Of a stretch of 64,000 nucleotides of DNA, positions 46,026-57,162 are shown one piece after another. Origin of the DNA: Rubrivivax sp. GTDB lineage: Bacteria; Pseudomonadota; Gammaproteobacteria; Burkholderiales; Burkholderiaceae_C. The stretch is taken from NCBI GenBank assembly GCA_020248915.1, contig JADCGP010000014.1, forward strand, positions 62,001-126,000, given 5' to 3'. The notes beneath the pieces are model-generated. The model saw only the letters and a program-made list of their open reading frames with translations, was not told the DNA's origin and made no database searches. Position numbers and translations under genes: made by a program. How positions within the stretch are numbered: position 1 is the first letter of the stretch; each line of letters starts with the position of its first letter.

Positions 46026-46043
46026 CGCCGGGGTCGGCATCAA
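46018..46043 (+). promoter_or_regulatory. Weak heat-shock promoter candidate for clpB
   Basis: CTTGATTT at 46018 resembles the sigma-32 -35 element (CTTGAAA) and CGGCATCA near 46035 has a partial match to the -10 (CCCCATnT), with spacing about 10, shorter than typical. It overlaps the terminator tail and lies 25-50 bp upstream of the clpB ATG, whose GGAGG site is at 46056-46060. clpB is usually sigma-32 controlled, so the position is right but the match is weak. Confidence 0.3.
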
Positions 46044-46068
46044 CTGCCCGCCAACGGAGGACGCACCG

Positions 46069-48660
<2,592 letters not shown>

Positions 48661-48694
48661 GGCGCCGTGCCCGCCGGTGCACGCGCGCGGCCGG

Positions 48695-48718
48695 CCGCCC
48701 GCCCGGCCGGGCGGGCGG
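48695..48718. terminator. 24-bp perfect palindrome between convergent clpB and an unknown gene
   Basis: CCGCCCGCCC-GGCC-GGGCGGGCGG is a perfect palindrome that folds into a 10-bp all-GC stem with a 4-nt loop. It sits in the 73-bp gap between convergent genes. There is no T-run, so termination would depend on Rho or on the strength of the stem; it would work in both directions. Confidence 0.5.
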
Positions 48719-48733
48719 TCCGCCGCGCCGCCT

Positions 48734-50125
48734 TCAGTGCGGCAGATCGATACGCTCGAGCTGCATTCGCGCCAGCGTCGGGTTGCCGGTGCCGGCGGCG
48801 AGCACCAGGTGCAGCCCGACGCCCGGGTGACCCGGTACCGCGCGCAGCAGCAGGTGGTGGGCGCCGAGGCTCAGCGTCACCTCCGGGTGCCCCGACCCGA
48901 GCCCCAGGGCTCGCGCCGCGTCCGCGGCGGCGGCCAGCAGCGCGGCGCCTTGCGCCGACAGCCGCTCGGCCGGCGGCGGGCCGGCCGCGGCAGCCAGCAC
49001 CCGCAGCGAGTGCAGGTCGAACACGCAGCAGGCCACCGAGCCCTTGATCTGCGCGCAGCGGTCGGCGTAGGCCTGCCAGGGCGTGGCCCCGGGCTGCGGC
49101 ATCGGCCGAGGCGCTATCGCGGAGAAGGCCAGGGAGAAGGGCGGGAGGGAAGCCGGGGGGGAGGCCGCAGGCAGGGTTGCGGTCGGCGGGCCCGCCTGCG
49201 ACGGCGGCGGTGGCATCTGCAGTTCCATCGGCATCGTCAGCGCCTCGGAGCGCGGCACCCCGGCCCGCGGAACCGCCCGGGCGATGTCGGTTTCCAGGCT
49301 GCGCTCGCCGCCAGGGCGGCCGTGCAGCCGGTTCCAGGTGCCGCCGACGAAGGACCAGATCTGCCGTGGCTTGGTGGCGGGCGGCGAGACGTGCACCGTG
49401 ACCGAAGAGCCGGCACTCAGCTGGTTGCCCTGGGCCGCGAGGGCCGGCGACCCTGCGCCCAGCGGCACCAGCAGCAGTTCGCGATTCGGCCAGGGACCGC
49501 GGACGATGCCCTCGCGCAACGGCGCGAGGCCGGCGACGGTGGCCGCCCCGGAGCGCTCGCCCACCAGCAGCACGCCCAGGCGGCTGAAGGCGAGCAGCGT
49601 CCGCGCCAGGGCCTGGCGCGTCGTCGGGTCTGCGTTCAGGTCGGTGGAGTACACGCGCACCAGCGTGCCGTCGGCGAGCGGCACCTCGACGAACTGCAGG
49701 ACGGACAGCGCGACGCCGTGACCCTGGCGGCGGATCATTAGGCGCTGCACTCGCGCGCTGGCCGCACCGGCCAGGCTGCCCAGCAGCCGCAGCGAAGCGC
49801 TGGTGCCCAGGTCGTGCACGGCGAGGAACTCGGGACTGTGCTGCTCGAACTCGCGCTGCAGCGAGGCGGCCGCGTCGCCGGCCACGAACAGCTCGACCTG
49901 GTCGTCGGCGATGCGGCGGCCGACGTCGTTGCGGGCGCCGCCGAGGTAGGCATCGCGGTCGGCCACGATCTGGGTGACCGGGTCGCTGAGCTCGGTGCGA
50001 CCGCCCAGGCTCTGCGTCTCCGACCACGGGCCGTCGCTGCGCGCCCTGCCCTCCGGCGCGGCGCCGGAGGGAAGCGGACCGAAGCCGGCGGGGATGCGGA
50101 ATGCCGGGGGGTCGTAGTTGCTCAT
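48734..50125 (-). CDS. Unrecognised protein with probable C-terminal Roadblock/LC7-like domain
   Basis: 463-residue soluble protein; I do not recognise the N-terminal 330 residues. They show an alpha/beta region (DPVTQIVADRDAYLGG to about 230, with SVLQFVEVPLADGTLVRVY and LLAFSRLGVLLVGER), then a Pro-rich linker (about 300-345). The last 95 residues (VACCVFDLHSLRVLAAAAG, ALLAAAADAARALGLG, EVTLSLGAHHLLLRAVPG, HLVLAAGTGNPTLARMQLE) follow the alternating pattern of Roadblock/LC7 domains, which bind and regulate small GTPases such as MglA. No GTPase gene is nearby. No signal peptide or membrane segment. Confidence 0.7.
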   Translation of the reverse strand: MSNYDPPAFRIPAGFGPLPSGAAPEGRARSDGPWSETQSLGGRTELSDPVTQIVADRDAYLGGARNDVGRRIADDQVELFVAGDAAASLQREFEQHSPEFLAVHDLGTSASLRLLGSLAGAASARVQRLMIRRQGHGVALSVLQFVEVPLADGTLVRVYSTDLNADPTTRQALARTLLAFSRLGVLLVGERSGAATVAGLAPLREGIVRGPWPNRELLLVPLGAGSPALAAQGNQLSAGSSVTVHVSPPATKPRQIWSFVGGTWNRLHGRPGGERSLETDIARAVPRAGVPRSEALTMPMELQMPPPPSQAGPPTATLPAASPPASLPPFSLAFSAIAPRPMPQPGATPWQAYADRCAQIKGSVACCVFDLHSLRVLAAAAGPPPAERLSAQGAALLAAAADAARALGLGSGHPEVTLSLGAHHLLLRAVPGHPGVGLHLVLAAGTGNPTLARMQLERIDLPH

Positions 50126-50244
50126 GGTCGACGTAGGTTGCGCTGCCGGGGGGCGGCGTGTGCCGGGCGGTTCGGGTGCGGCCTGCAGCCAGGGTTCGTA
50201 GAATCCGCCTCCCGTATCCGTTCATCGGCAACGCCGCCAGCGAC

Positions 50245-51888
50245 TTGAACACCGAATCCACGAGCGCTGCGCCAGTCGTCATCGTCGGCGCGGGCTTGGC
50301 CGGGCTGACCGCGGCGCTTCACCTGGCCGACCGCGTGCCGGTCGTCGTGCTGGCCAAGCGCGACCTCTCCGAGGCGGCCACCGCGTGGGCCCAGGGCGGC
50401 ATCGTCGGGGTCCTGGGCGAGGACGACAGCGTCGACTCGCACGTGCACGACACGCAGGACGCCGGGGCCGGGCTGGTCGACGAGCACACGGCGCGCTACA
50501 TCGCCGAGCAGAGCGCGCAGGCGGTGCGCTGGCTGGTCGACGCGGGCGTGCCGTTTTCCGCCGACCCGGCCGGCCCGCTCGGGCTGCACCTGACGCGCGA
50601 GGGCGGGCACGCGGTGCGGCGCATCGCCCATGCCGCAGACGCCACCGGACGCGCGATCCACGATGCGCTGCTCGCGCGGGCGCGGGCGCACCCGGGCATC
50701 ACGCTGCGCGAGCGGTGGATGGCGGTGGACCTGGTCACCTCGCGCCACGTCGGGCGCGACGAGCGGCCGCACTGCTACGGCGTGTACGCACTCGACATCG
50801 ACCGCCGGCGCGTCGAGACGCTGCCCGCGCGCGCGGTGGTGCTGGCCAGCGGCGGGGTCGGCAAGGTCTACCGCTACACCAGCAACCCGGACACCGCCAC
50901 CGGGGACGGCATCGCGATGGCGTGGCGCGCGGGCTGCAGGGTGGGCAACATGGAGTTCATCCAGTTCCACCCGACCTGCCTGTACCACTCGCAGGACCGC
51001 AGCTTCCTGATCACCGAGGCCCTGCGCGGCGAGGGCGCCGTGCTGAGGCTGCCCAGCACCGGGCCGGGCGACCCCGGCGGGCAGCGGTTCATGCCCGCGC
51101 ACGACCCGCGCGCCGAACTGGCCCCACGCGACATCGTGGCCCGAGCGATCGACTTCGAGATGAAGAAGCACGGCCTCGACCACGTCTGGCTCGACGCCAC
51201 TCCGATCGTGGCCGCCAAAGGTGATGCGTTCCTGCGGGGGCACTTCCCGACGATACACGCGCGCTGCCTGGCCCTGGGCATCGACATCGCGCGACAGCCG
51301 ATCCCCGTGGTGCCGGCTGCGCACTACACCTGCGGCGGGGTCGTCACCGACCTGGCCGGTCGCACCGACCTGCCGGGGCTCTACGCGGTGGGCGAGACCA
51401 CCTACACCGGGCTGCACGGCGCGAACCGGCTGGCCAGCAACTCCCTGCTGGAGTGCGTGGTGCTCGGGCGCAGTTGCGCCGTCGCTGTCCTCGACGCGCC
51501 GCCGGCGCCCCGCCGCGCGCTGCCGCCCTGGGACGAGAGCCAGGTCGAGGATCCCGACGAGCAGGTCGTCATCGCCCACAACTGGGACGAGCTGCGCCTG
51601 CTGATGTGGAACTACGTCGGCATCGTCCGCACGACCAAGCGCCTGGAGCGTGCGCTGCACCGCATCAAGCTGCTGCGCGGCGAGATCGACGACTACTACG
51701 CCAACTTCCGCGTCGACCGCGACCTGCTCGAGCTGCGCAACCTGGTCGCCTGCGCCGAACTGATCGTGCGCTCTGCTTTGCGCCGCCACGAGAGCCGCGG
51801 GCTGCACTACAGCCGCGACTTCCCCGACGCCCTGCCGGTAAGTTTCCCGACGGTGCTGACGCGGCCGGCGCGCAGTCGCGCGCGCTGA
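50245..51888 (+). CDS. nadB: L-aspartate oxidase
   Basis: 547-residue flavoenzyme oxidising L-aspartate to iminoaspartate, the first step of de novo NAD synthesis. FAD motif VVIVGAGLAGLTAALHLA, AKRDLSEAATAWAQGGI, the HPTCLYH active-site block, YTCGGVVTDLAGRTDLPGLYAVGE and GLHGANRLASNSLLECVV are characteristic. The start is taken as TTG 50245, giving LNTESTSAAPVVIVG; the frame upstream looks non-coding. A TAGAAT at 50199-50204 is a possible -10. It converges on the diguanylate cyclase gene with a 7-bp gap; the partner genes nadC and nadA lie beyond that block on the minus strand. Confidence 0.94.
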   Translation: MNTESTSAAPVVIVGAGLAGLTAALHLADRVPVVVLAKRDLSEAATAWAQGGIVGVLGEDDSVDSHVHDTQDAGAGLVDEHTARYIAEQSAQAVRWLVDAGVPFSADPAGPLGLHLTREGGHAVRRIAHAADATGRAIHDALLARARAHPGITLRERWMAVDLVTSRHVGRDERPHCYGVYALDIDRRRVETLPARAVVLASGGVGKVYRYTSNPDTATGDGIAMAWRAGCRVGNMEFIQFHPTCLYHSQDRSFLITEALRGEGAVLRLPSTGPGDPGGQRFMPAHDPRAELAPRDIVARAIDFEMKKHGLDHVWLDATPIVAAKGDAFLRGHFPTIHARCLALGIDIARQPIPVVPAAHYTCGGVVTDLAGRTDLPGLYAVGETTYTGLHGANRLASNSLLECVVLGRSCAVAVLDAPPAPRRALPPWDESQVEDPDEQVVIAHNWDELRLLMWNYVGIVRTTKRLERALHRIKLLRGEIDDYYANFRVDRDLLELRNLVACAELIVRSALRRHESRGLHYSRDFPDALPVSFPTVLTRPARSRAR

Positions 51889-51895
51889 GGGGCGG

Positions 51896-53674
51896 TCAGG
51901 CCGACGCCGACAACCCGGCCGTCGCGGCCAGCTCGACCCGCGCCCGGCCCTGCTGCTTGGCCCGGTACAGCGCGCGGTCGGCGCTCGACAGCAGCTGCTC
52001 GAGGGTGCTGCCGTGGCGCGGGAAGAGCGCGACGCCGGCCGAGAAGCTGCCGCGCGGGGTGCGGCGCTTGCCGATGGTGACGCCCTCGGCCTGGTAGGCC
52101 TGCAGCATGCGGTCCAGCAGCGTGGCCGCGCCGGCGCCGTTCATGCCCGGCAGCAGGGCGACGAACTCCTCGCCGCCGTGCCGGCAGACGACGTCGCTGC
52201 GGCGCATCGTCTGCTGCAGCAGCGCCGCGAAGCGCTGCAGCGTCAGGTCGCCAGCGTGGTGGCCGTAGGTGTCGTTCAGCAACTTGAAGTGGTCCAGGTC
52301 CAGCAGCACCACCGCCAGCGCGTTGTCCTCGCGGCGCGCCCGCTCCAGCATCGCCGGAGCGACCTCGAACAGATAGCGCCGGTTGTGCAGCCCCGTGAGC
52401 GGGTCGCGCAGCGCCTGCTCGCGCAGCTGCGCCTGCAGGGCCTCGTTGGCGGCGATCTGGCCCTGCAGCGCGGCATTCAGCTCCTCCAGGCTGCGGCGGT
52501 CGGCCTCGGCGGCGCGGTGCGAGTCGACGGCATGGTCGCGCTCGCGTTGCGCGCGGTCGAGCTCGAACCCGATCTGCAGCGCCACGCGCCGCGCGCGCGC
52601 GCTGCGGCCGACGAGCTCGACGTACAGGTCGTGCGCGCGCCGCATGTGCCCGAGCGCCGAGGGCGTGTCGTCGAGCTGCTCGCAGGCGTCGGCCAGCACC
52701 CGGTGCAGCTCCATCAGGTTGAACGGGCTGTCGGCAAGGCCGACGTGGCGGTGCGCCTGCATCGTGCGCTCGGCGATGCGCCGGGCAAGCGCGGCGTCGC
52801 CCCGCGCCAGCGCGCAGCGGGCGCGCACCCAGGTCCACAGCGTGGCCGAGTCGAGGTCGGTGCACTCGCCGGCGAAGTCGGGCCCGAGCCAGGTCTCGGC
52901 CTCGTCGAAGCGACCACTGGCCAGGTGCCCGAGGGCGATCGCAGTGCTGCGGTTCGGAAGCTCGGCGCCGAGCTCGGAGCCGAGGTGCGCGATCAGCGCC
53001 TCCGTGACCTCGCGCGCCCGCAGCAGGTCGCCGCTGGACCAGTGCGTGAGGACGAGGTTCTCCATCGTGATCGCCACGATGTGCTGGGCGCCTGCCGCGC
53101 GCGCCGCGTCCAGCGCGCGCTCGGTCAGCGCGCGCGCGTCGTCCAGGTTGTACAGGTCGTGGTGCAGGCTGGCCAGGTTCAGCAGCGCCGTGATCCGAGC
53201 GCCCTCGTTGCCGCTCGCCTCGGCGGCGTCCAGGGAGACGTAGTAGTGACGCAGCGCCTCGTCGGGCTGTCCGGCCAGCTTGAAAGTCAGCGCCCGCGAG
53301 TTGTGGGCGATGAATTGGTCCAGCGGCGTGTACACCGAGGTGTCGGCGCCGTCCAGGCCGGCCAGGATCGCGGCCGCCGTCTCGACGTCGCCGCTTCGTC
53401 GGCGCAGGATGGCGAGCACCTCGGCCGTGAGAAGCCGGCCGCGACGGTCCCCGGCCCGCTCGAAGCCGTCCAGCGCCGTGTCGAGGGCTTGGCGGGCGAC
53501 CGACGGGTCACCGATCCGCGACTCGGCCAGCGCGACATGCAGCCATCCCCAGGCAGCCAGTGCGCCCCCGCCCTCGGCGAGCGCGCGCCCGGCCGCGCCA
53601 GCCCGGCCCGGATCGAGGTAGCACTCGCGCCAGGCCGTTTCGAGGCGGGCGGCGTCGGCGTCCCGATCAGCCAC
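51896..53674 (-). CDS. Diguanylate cyclase with N-terminal helical repeats (GGDEF)
   Basis: 592-residue cytoplasmic diguanylate cyclase. Residues about 10-370 are TPR-like alpha-helical repeats, a coiled coil (about 375-420) follows, then a GGDEF domain (about 420-580) with active-site GGEEF at 500-504. Five residues before it is the RxxD inhibitory site (Arg491 to Asp494), so product feedback is expected. DPLTGLHNRRYLFE and DLDHFKLLNDTYGH are intact, so it should make c-di-GMP. No membrane segment. The GTG at 53674 is chosen as it overlaps the comFB-like stop by 8 bp; ATG 53734 is a longer alternative. Confidence 0.9.
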   Translation of the reverse strand: MADRDADAARLETAWRECYLDPGRAGAAGRALAEGGGALAAWGWLHVALAESRIGDPSVARQALDTALDGFERAGDRRGRLLTAEVLAILRRRSGDVETAAAILAGLDGADTSVYTPLDQFIAHNSRALTFKLAGQPDEALRHYYVSLDAAEASGNEGARITALLNLASLHHDLYNLDDARALTERALDAARAAGAQHIVAITMENLVLTHWSSGDLLRAREVTEALIAHLGSELGAELPNRSTAIALGHLASGRFDEAETWLGPDFAGECTDLDSATLWTWVRARCALARGDAALARRIAERTMQAHRHVGLADSPFNLMELHRVLADACEQLDDTPSALGHMRRAHDLYVELVGRSARARRVALQIGFELDRAQRERDHAVDSHRAAEADRRSLEELNAALQGQIAANEALQAQLREQALRDPLTGLHNRRYLFEVAPAMLERARREDNALAVVLLDLDHFKLLNDTYGHHAGDLTLQRFAALLQQTMRRSDVVCRHGGEEFVALLPGMNGAGAATLLDRMLQAYQAEGVTIGKRRTPRGSFSAGVALFPRHGSTLEQLLSSADRALYRAKQQGRARVELAATAGLSASA

Positions 53675-53969
53675 GGGCGCCCATGGCCTGCCGGGCCTGC
53701 ACGAAGCCGAAGGCGTATTCCACCGCCTCGACAAGGTGCCGCGCGTTGTCGGCGCGCTCGCGCTCGCTCAGATAGAAGACGAAGTCGACTTCGTGACGGA
53801 TGTAACGGGTGGGCAGCCGGTTCAGTGCCACGCAGGCCACGTCGGCGAGCAGGTCGGGCCGGCGCGCCACGCCCGGGTAGCTGGGCGCGTGCGCGAGCAC
53901 GGCGTCGAAGACTGCGCGCTCGTTATGGTTGCGGACGGACGTGAAGTCCACGGCAATCTCGGCACTCAT
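53667..53969 (-). CDS. ComFB-like protein (probable c-di-GMP receptor family)
   Basis: 100-residue protein of the late competence ComFB family. It has the N-terminal NHNERAVFDAVL helix and the DVACVALNRLPTRYIRHEVDFVFYLSE block matching the conserved DxxALALNxLPPxY pattern. The cysteine pair seen in Bacillus ComFB is reduced to a single cysteine. In cyanobacteria ComFB homologues bind cyclic di-nucleotides, and this one overlaps a diguanylate cyclase gene by 8 bp, which strongly suggests a synthesis-sensor pair. The ATG has a GGGAGG ribosome-binding site. Function here is inference. Confidence 0.85.
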   Translation of the reverse strand: MSAEIAVDFTSVRNHNERAVFDAVLAHAPSYPGVARRPDLLADVACVALNRLPTRYIRHEVDFVFYLSERERADNARHLVEAVEYAFGFVQARQAMGARG

Positions 53970-54121
53970 CGGACGCCTCCCCAGCGCTGGCGGCTGCTCG
54001 ATGGACGCAGCCTCTGCGCGGATATCGACAGCCGCGCGGCGATCTGAAGAGGCGTCCTGGTGCGCGTGCTGCCGTTGCGGGGCCGGGGGCCGGTCGGAGG
54101 CGACCGGTCCGAGGCGGCTGG

Positions 54122-55006
54122 TCAGAGGCGGCCAGTGACGCGCATCGAGAAGTCGACCGCCCGCACGTCCTTCGTCAGGCGGCCGATCGAGATGCGGTGC
54201 ACGCCGGTGGCGGCGATGGCGCGCAGCTGCTCCAGTTCGACGCTGCCCGACACCTCCAGCAGTGCCGGCTGGGGGTGTGCGGCATTCACGGTCACCGCCT
54301 CGCGCATGCGCGCCAGGTCGAAGTTGTCCAGCAGCACGCTGGCCGCGCCATGCGCCAGCGCCTCGCGCAGCTGGTCGACCGACTCGACCTCGATCTGGAT
54401 CTCGACGCCGGCGTCGAGCGCGCGCGCGGCCTGCAGGACCGGCCCGATGCCGCCAGCCGCGGCGATGTGGTTCTCCTTGATCAGGATGCCGTGCCACAGC
54501 GCCAGGCGCTGGTTGCGGCCGCCGCCCACCCGCACGGCGTACTTCTGTGCCTGCCGCAGCCCGGGGATCGTCTTGCGCGTGTCGAGGATCGCGCAGCCCT
54601 CGGGCAGCGGCGAGGCGCCGGCCACCGCGTCGACGTGGCGCCGCGTGGCGGTGGCGGTGGCGCTGAGCAACTGGATGAAGTTGAGCGCCGGCCGCTCGGC
54701 GGCCAGCAGCGGGCGGGCCTGCGCCTCGATCCGCACCACCGGCTGGTCGGGCTGCATCCACGCTCCCTCGGGCACCAGCCACTCGAGTGCCGCGCCGGGG
54801 TCGAGCGCGCGCACGACCGCGTCGAACCACTCGCGCCCGGCCAGCACCGCGGCCTCGCGGGCGACCACGCGGGCCGCGACGCGCTGTCCCTCCGGCACCA
54901 GCAGTCCGGTCCAGTCGCAGCGTCCGATGTCCTCGGCCAGTGCGTCGCGCACGTTGCGCGCGCGCGCCTCGGCCAGGGTCTCGTCGTGGTCGGCGAAGGC
55001 GATCAT
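54122..55006 (-). CDS. nadC: Nicotinate-nucleotide diphosphorylase (carboxylating)
   Basis: 294-residue quinolinate phosphoribosyltransferase, making nicotinate mononucleotide from quinolinate and PRPP. Motifs: ALAEDIGRCDWTG, LNFIQLLSATATATR, DTRKTIPGLRQAQKYAVRVGGGRNQR, HGILIKENHI, EIQIEVESVDQL and the C-terminal ISIGRLTKD. Complete. It is preceded by nadA on the same strand (44-bp gap) and followed, after about 150 bp, by the comFB-like gene. Confidence 0.95.
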   Translation of the reverse strand: MIAFADHDETLAEARARNVRDALAEDIGRCDWTGLLVPEGQRVAARVVAREAAVLAGREWFDAVVRALDPGAALEWLVPEGAWMQPDQPVVRIEAQARPLLAAERPALNFIQLLSATATATRRHVDAVAGASPLPEGCAILDTRKTIPGLRQAQKYAVRVGGGRNQRLALWHGILIKENHIAAAGGIGPVLQAARALDAGVEIQIEVESVDQLREALAHGAASVLLDNFDLARMREAVTVNAAHPQPALLEVSGSVELEQLRAIAATGVHRISIGRLTKDVRAVDFSMRVTGRL

Positions 55007-55050
55007 CGGATGTCCACTGAGTCTGACCGGCTGGATGGGCGCGGCCGCCG

Positions 55051-56166
55051 TCACGCGCTGCCCAGGTCCGGCACGAAGCCCGACACCGGCTGCGCGATGG
55101 CCTGCGGATGCAGGCGCACGAAGTCGAGCATGCGCTCGATGCAGGCCAGTGCCTGGCCGCGCACCGGCTCGGGGACGACGACCTCGCCGGTGCCCGTCTC
55201 CAGGCAGCCGAGCACGCCCTGCAGCGCGTTCATGGCCATCCACGGGCAGTGCGCGCAGCTCTTGCAGGTGGCTCCGCGGCCCGCTGTGGGCGCCTCGATC
55301 AGCGTCTTGCCCGGCGCCAGCTGCCGCATCCGGTGCAGGATGCCGCTGTCGGTGGCCACGATGTATTCGCGTGCCTTGCCCTCGACCACGGCCTTCAGCA
55401 GCTGCGAGGTCGAGCCGACGAGGTGGGCCTGCCGGACCACCGGCTCCGGGGACTCCGGGTGCACCAGGATCATCGCCTGCGGATGGTCGCGCGCCAGCAG
55501 CTCGAGCTCGAGCCCCTTGAACTCGTCGTGCACGATGCAGGCGCCGTTCCACAGCAGCATGTCGGCGCCGGTGCGGTCGCGGATCCACTCGCCGAGGTGG
55601 CGGTCCGGCGCCCAGAGGATCTTCTCGCCCCGTGCCTTCAGGTGCTCGACGATCGCCAGTGCGCACGAGCTCGTGACCATCCAGTCGGCGCGCGCCTTCA
55701 CCGCGGCGCTGGTGTTGGCGTACACCACCACCTTGCGGTCGGGGTGCGCGTCGCAGAAGCGCGCGAAGGCATCGGGCGGGCAGCCGAGGTCCAGCGAGCA
55801 GGTGGCCTCGAGGTCGGGCATCAGGACACGCTTGCCGGGCGACAGGATCTTGGCCGTCTCGCCCATGAAGCGGACGCCGGCCACGACCAGCGTCGAGGCC
55901 GGGTGGTCGCGCCCGAAGCGCGCCATCTCCAGCGAGTCGGCGACGCAGCCGCCGGTCTCGAGGGCCAGGTCCTGCAGCTCGCCGTCGACGTAGTAGTGCG
56001 CGATCAGCACCGCACCGCGTTCCTTCAGCAGCTGCGCCGCGCGGGCCCGTGCCGCGGCGCGCTCGGCGGGCGGCAGCGCCCGCGGCACGCGGGCCCAGGC
56101 GTGGGCGGTGGAGCAGACGCCGCGGTCGTCCTGCCGCGTGTAGTCGTAGAGCACCTGGGCGGACAT
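55051..56166 (-). CDS. nadA: Quinolinate synthase
   Basis: 371-residue 4Fe-4S enzyme condensing iminoaspartate with dihydroxyacetone phosphate to quinolinate. Cluster cysteines are in [12 protein letters not shown], in HPESPEP context regions and in [15 protein letters not shown]; the substrate motif [15 protein letters not shown] and [15 protein letters not shown] are typical. The ATG at 56166 follows a GGAGGA site. It lies 41 bp from the AraC gene on the same strand. Confidence 0.95.
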   Translation of the reverse strand: MSAQVLYDYTRQDDRGVCSTAHAWARVPRALPPAERAAARARAAQLLKERGAVLIAHYYVDGELQDLALETGGCVADSLEMARFGRDHPASTLVVAGVRFMGETAKILSPGKRVLMPDLEATCSLDLGCPPDAFARFCDAHPDRKVVVYANTSAAVKARADWMVTSSCALAIVEHLKARGEKILWAPDRHLGEWIRDRTGADMLLWNGACIVHDEFKGLELELLARDHPQAMILVHPESPEPVVRQAHLVGSTSQLLKAVVEGKAREYIVATDSGILHRMRQLAPGKTLIEAPTAGRGATCKSCAHCPWMAMNALQGVLGCLETGTGEVVVPEPVRGQALACIERMLDFVRLHPQAIAQPVSGFVPDLGSA

Positions 56167-56207
56167 CGGGTCCTCCTGCGGTCGGTGGGGGTCGCGCGTG
56201 GCCGGGT

Positions 56208-57098
56208 TCATGGGGCCGCCGGCTCGCGGGCGGAGAAGAAGCGGCTCGGAGGCAGGCCGACCGAGCGGCGGACCATCGCCGTGAAAGCGCTCGGGCTGGC
56301 GTAGCCGAGCTCGGCGGCGATGTGCGCCATCGGGCGCTTGCGCGCGGCCAGCGACAGCGCCTTGGCCAGCAGCACCTGCTGGCGCCACTCGGCGAAGGTG
56401 GTGCCGAGCTCCTGGCGGAACAGCCGCGCCACGGTGCGCACGCTGGCCCCGGCCTCGCCGGCCCAGCCGGCCAGCGTGGCGTGGCGCGCCGGGTCGTCGA
56501 GCACGGCCTCGCACAGCGCGCGCAGGCGCTTGTCCGCGGGCAGCCCCACGCCCAGCGGCACCGGCCGGGCGCGATGGAGTTCGTCCTCGACCAGGCGCCC
56601 GAGGGCCTGCGCGCGCGTCGCGCCGGCCCGGGTGGCCGCCAGCTCGTGCGCGAGCTCGTGCACCAGCTCGCGCAGCAGCGGCGAGACTTCGAGCACGCGG
56701 CAGCGCCGCCAGTCCGGGGTGGCGGGCGTGGGCGGTGCGGTCGGTGCGGTCGTCGTCGTCGTGCCGTCGAGCGGGCGCGGGCCCACCGGGTGCGGCGGCG
56801 CGCTCTGGTGCAGGTACAGCGTGCGCAGATCGGCATCCTCGACCACCGTCACCACGTGCTCGACGCCGGGCGGGATCCACACTGCGCGCGACGGCGGCAC
56901 GATGTAGGTGTGCCGGTCCGCGGTGACGCGCAGCACGCCGGTGGCCGAGAAGGCGACCTGCGCCCAGGGGTGCGAGTGCGGCAGGATCCGCGTGGCAGCG
57001 GCGAGCCGGCGCGCGCGCACCCGCACCGGGTGCGCCGCGTCGGGGGCGAACCGCTCGGCCTCGGCGGGCAGGGCGGGAGCGAAGGCGCTTGGCAGCAT
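56208..57098 (-). CDS. AraC-family transcriptional regulator with cupin sensor
   Basis: About 296 residues. The N-terminal AraC-binding cupin (about 20-100) has [20 protein letters not shown] and [11 protein letters not shown]; a His/Thr/Pro-rich linker follows (about 105-130, [16 protein letters not shown]). The C-terminal double helix-turn-helix has [22 protein letters not shown] and [28 protein letters not shown]. The start is MLPSAFAP at 57098; ATG 57137 is an alternative. Divergent from the MFS gene, so it most likely controls that exporter. Confidence 0.88.
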   Translation of the reverse strand: MLPSAFAPALPAEAERFAPDAAHPVRVRARRLAAATRILPHSHPWAQVAFSATGVLRVTADRHTYIVPPSRAVWIPPGVEHVVTVVEDADLRTLYLHQSAPPHPVGPRPLDGTTTTTAPTAPPTPATPDWRRCRVLEVSPLLRELVHELAHELAATRAGATRAQALGRLVEDELHRARPVPLGVGLPADKRLRALCEAVLDDPARHATLAGWAGEAGASVRTVARLFRQELGTTFAEWRQQVLLAKALSLAARKRPMAHIAAELGYASPSAFTAMVRRSVGLPPSRFFSAREPAAP

Positions 57099-57162
57099 CT
57101 CGACAGAGATTGTCCCGCTATCGTAACCCGGACGCATCGGCGCCCCCTACGCTCGGGCCGCG

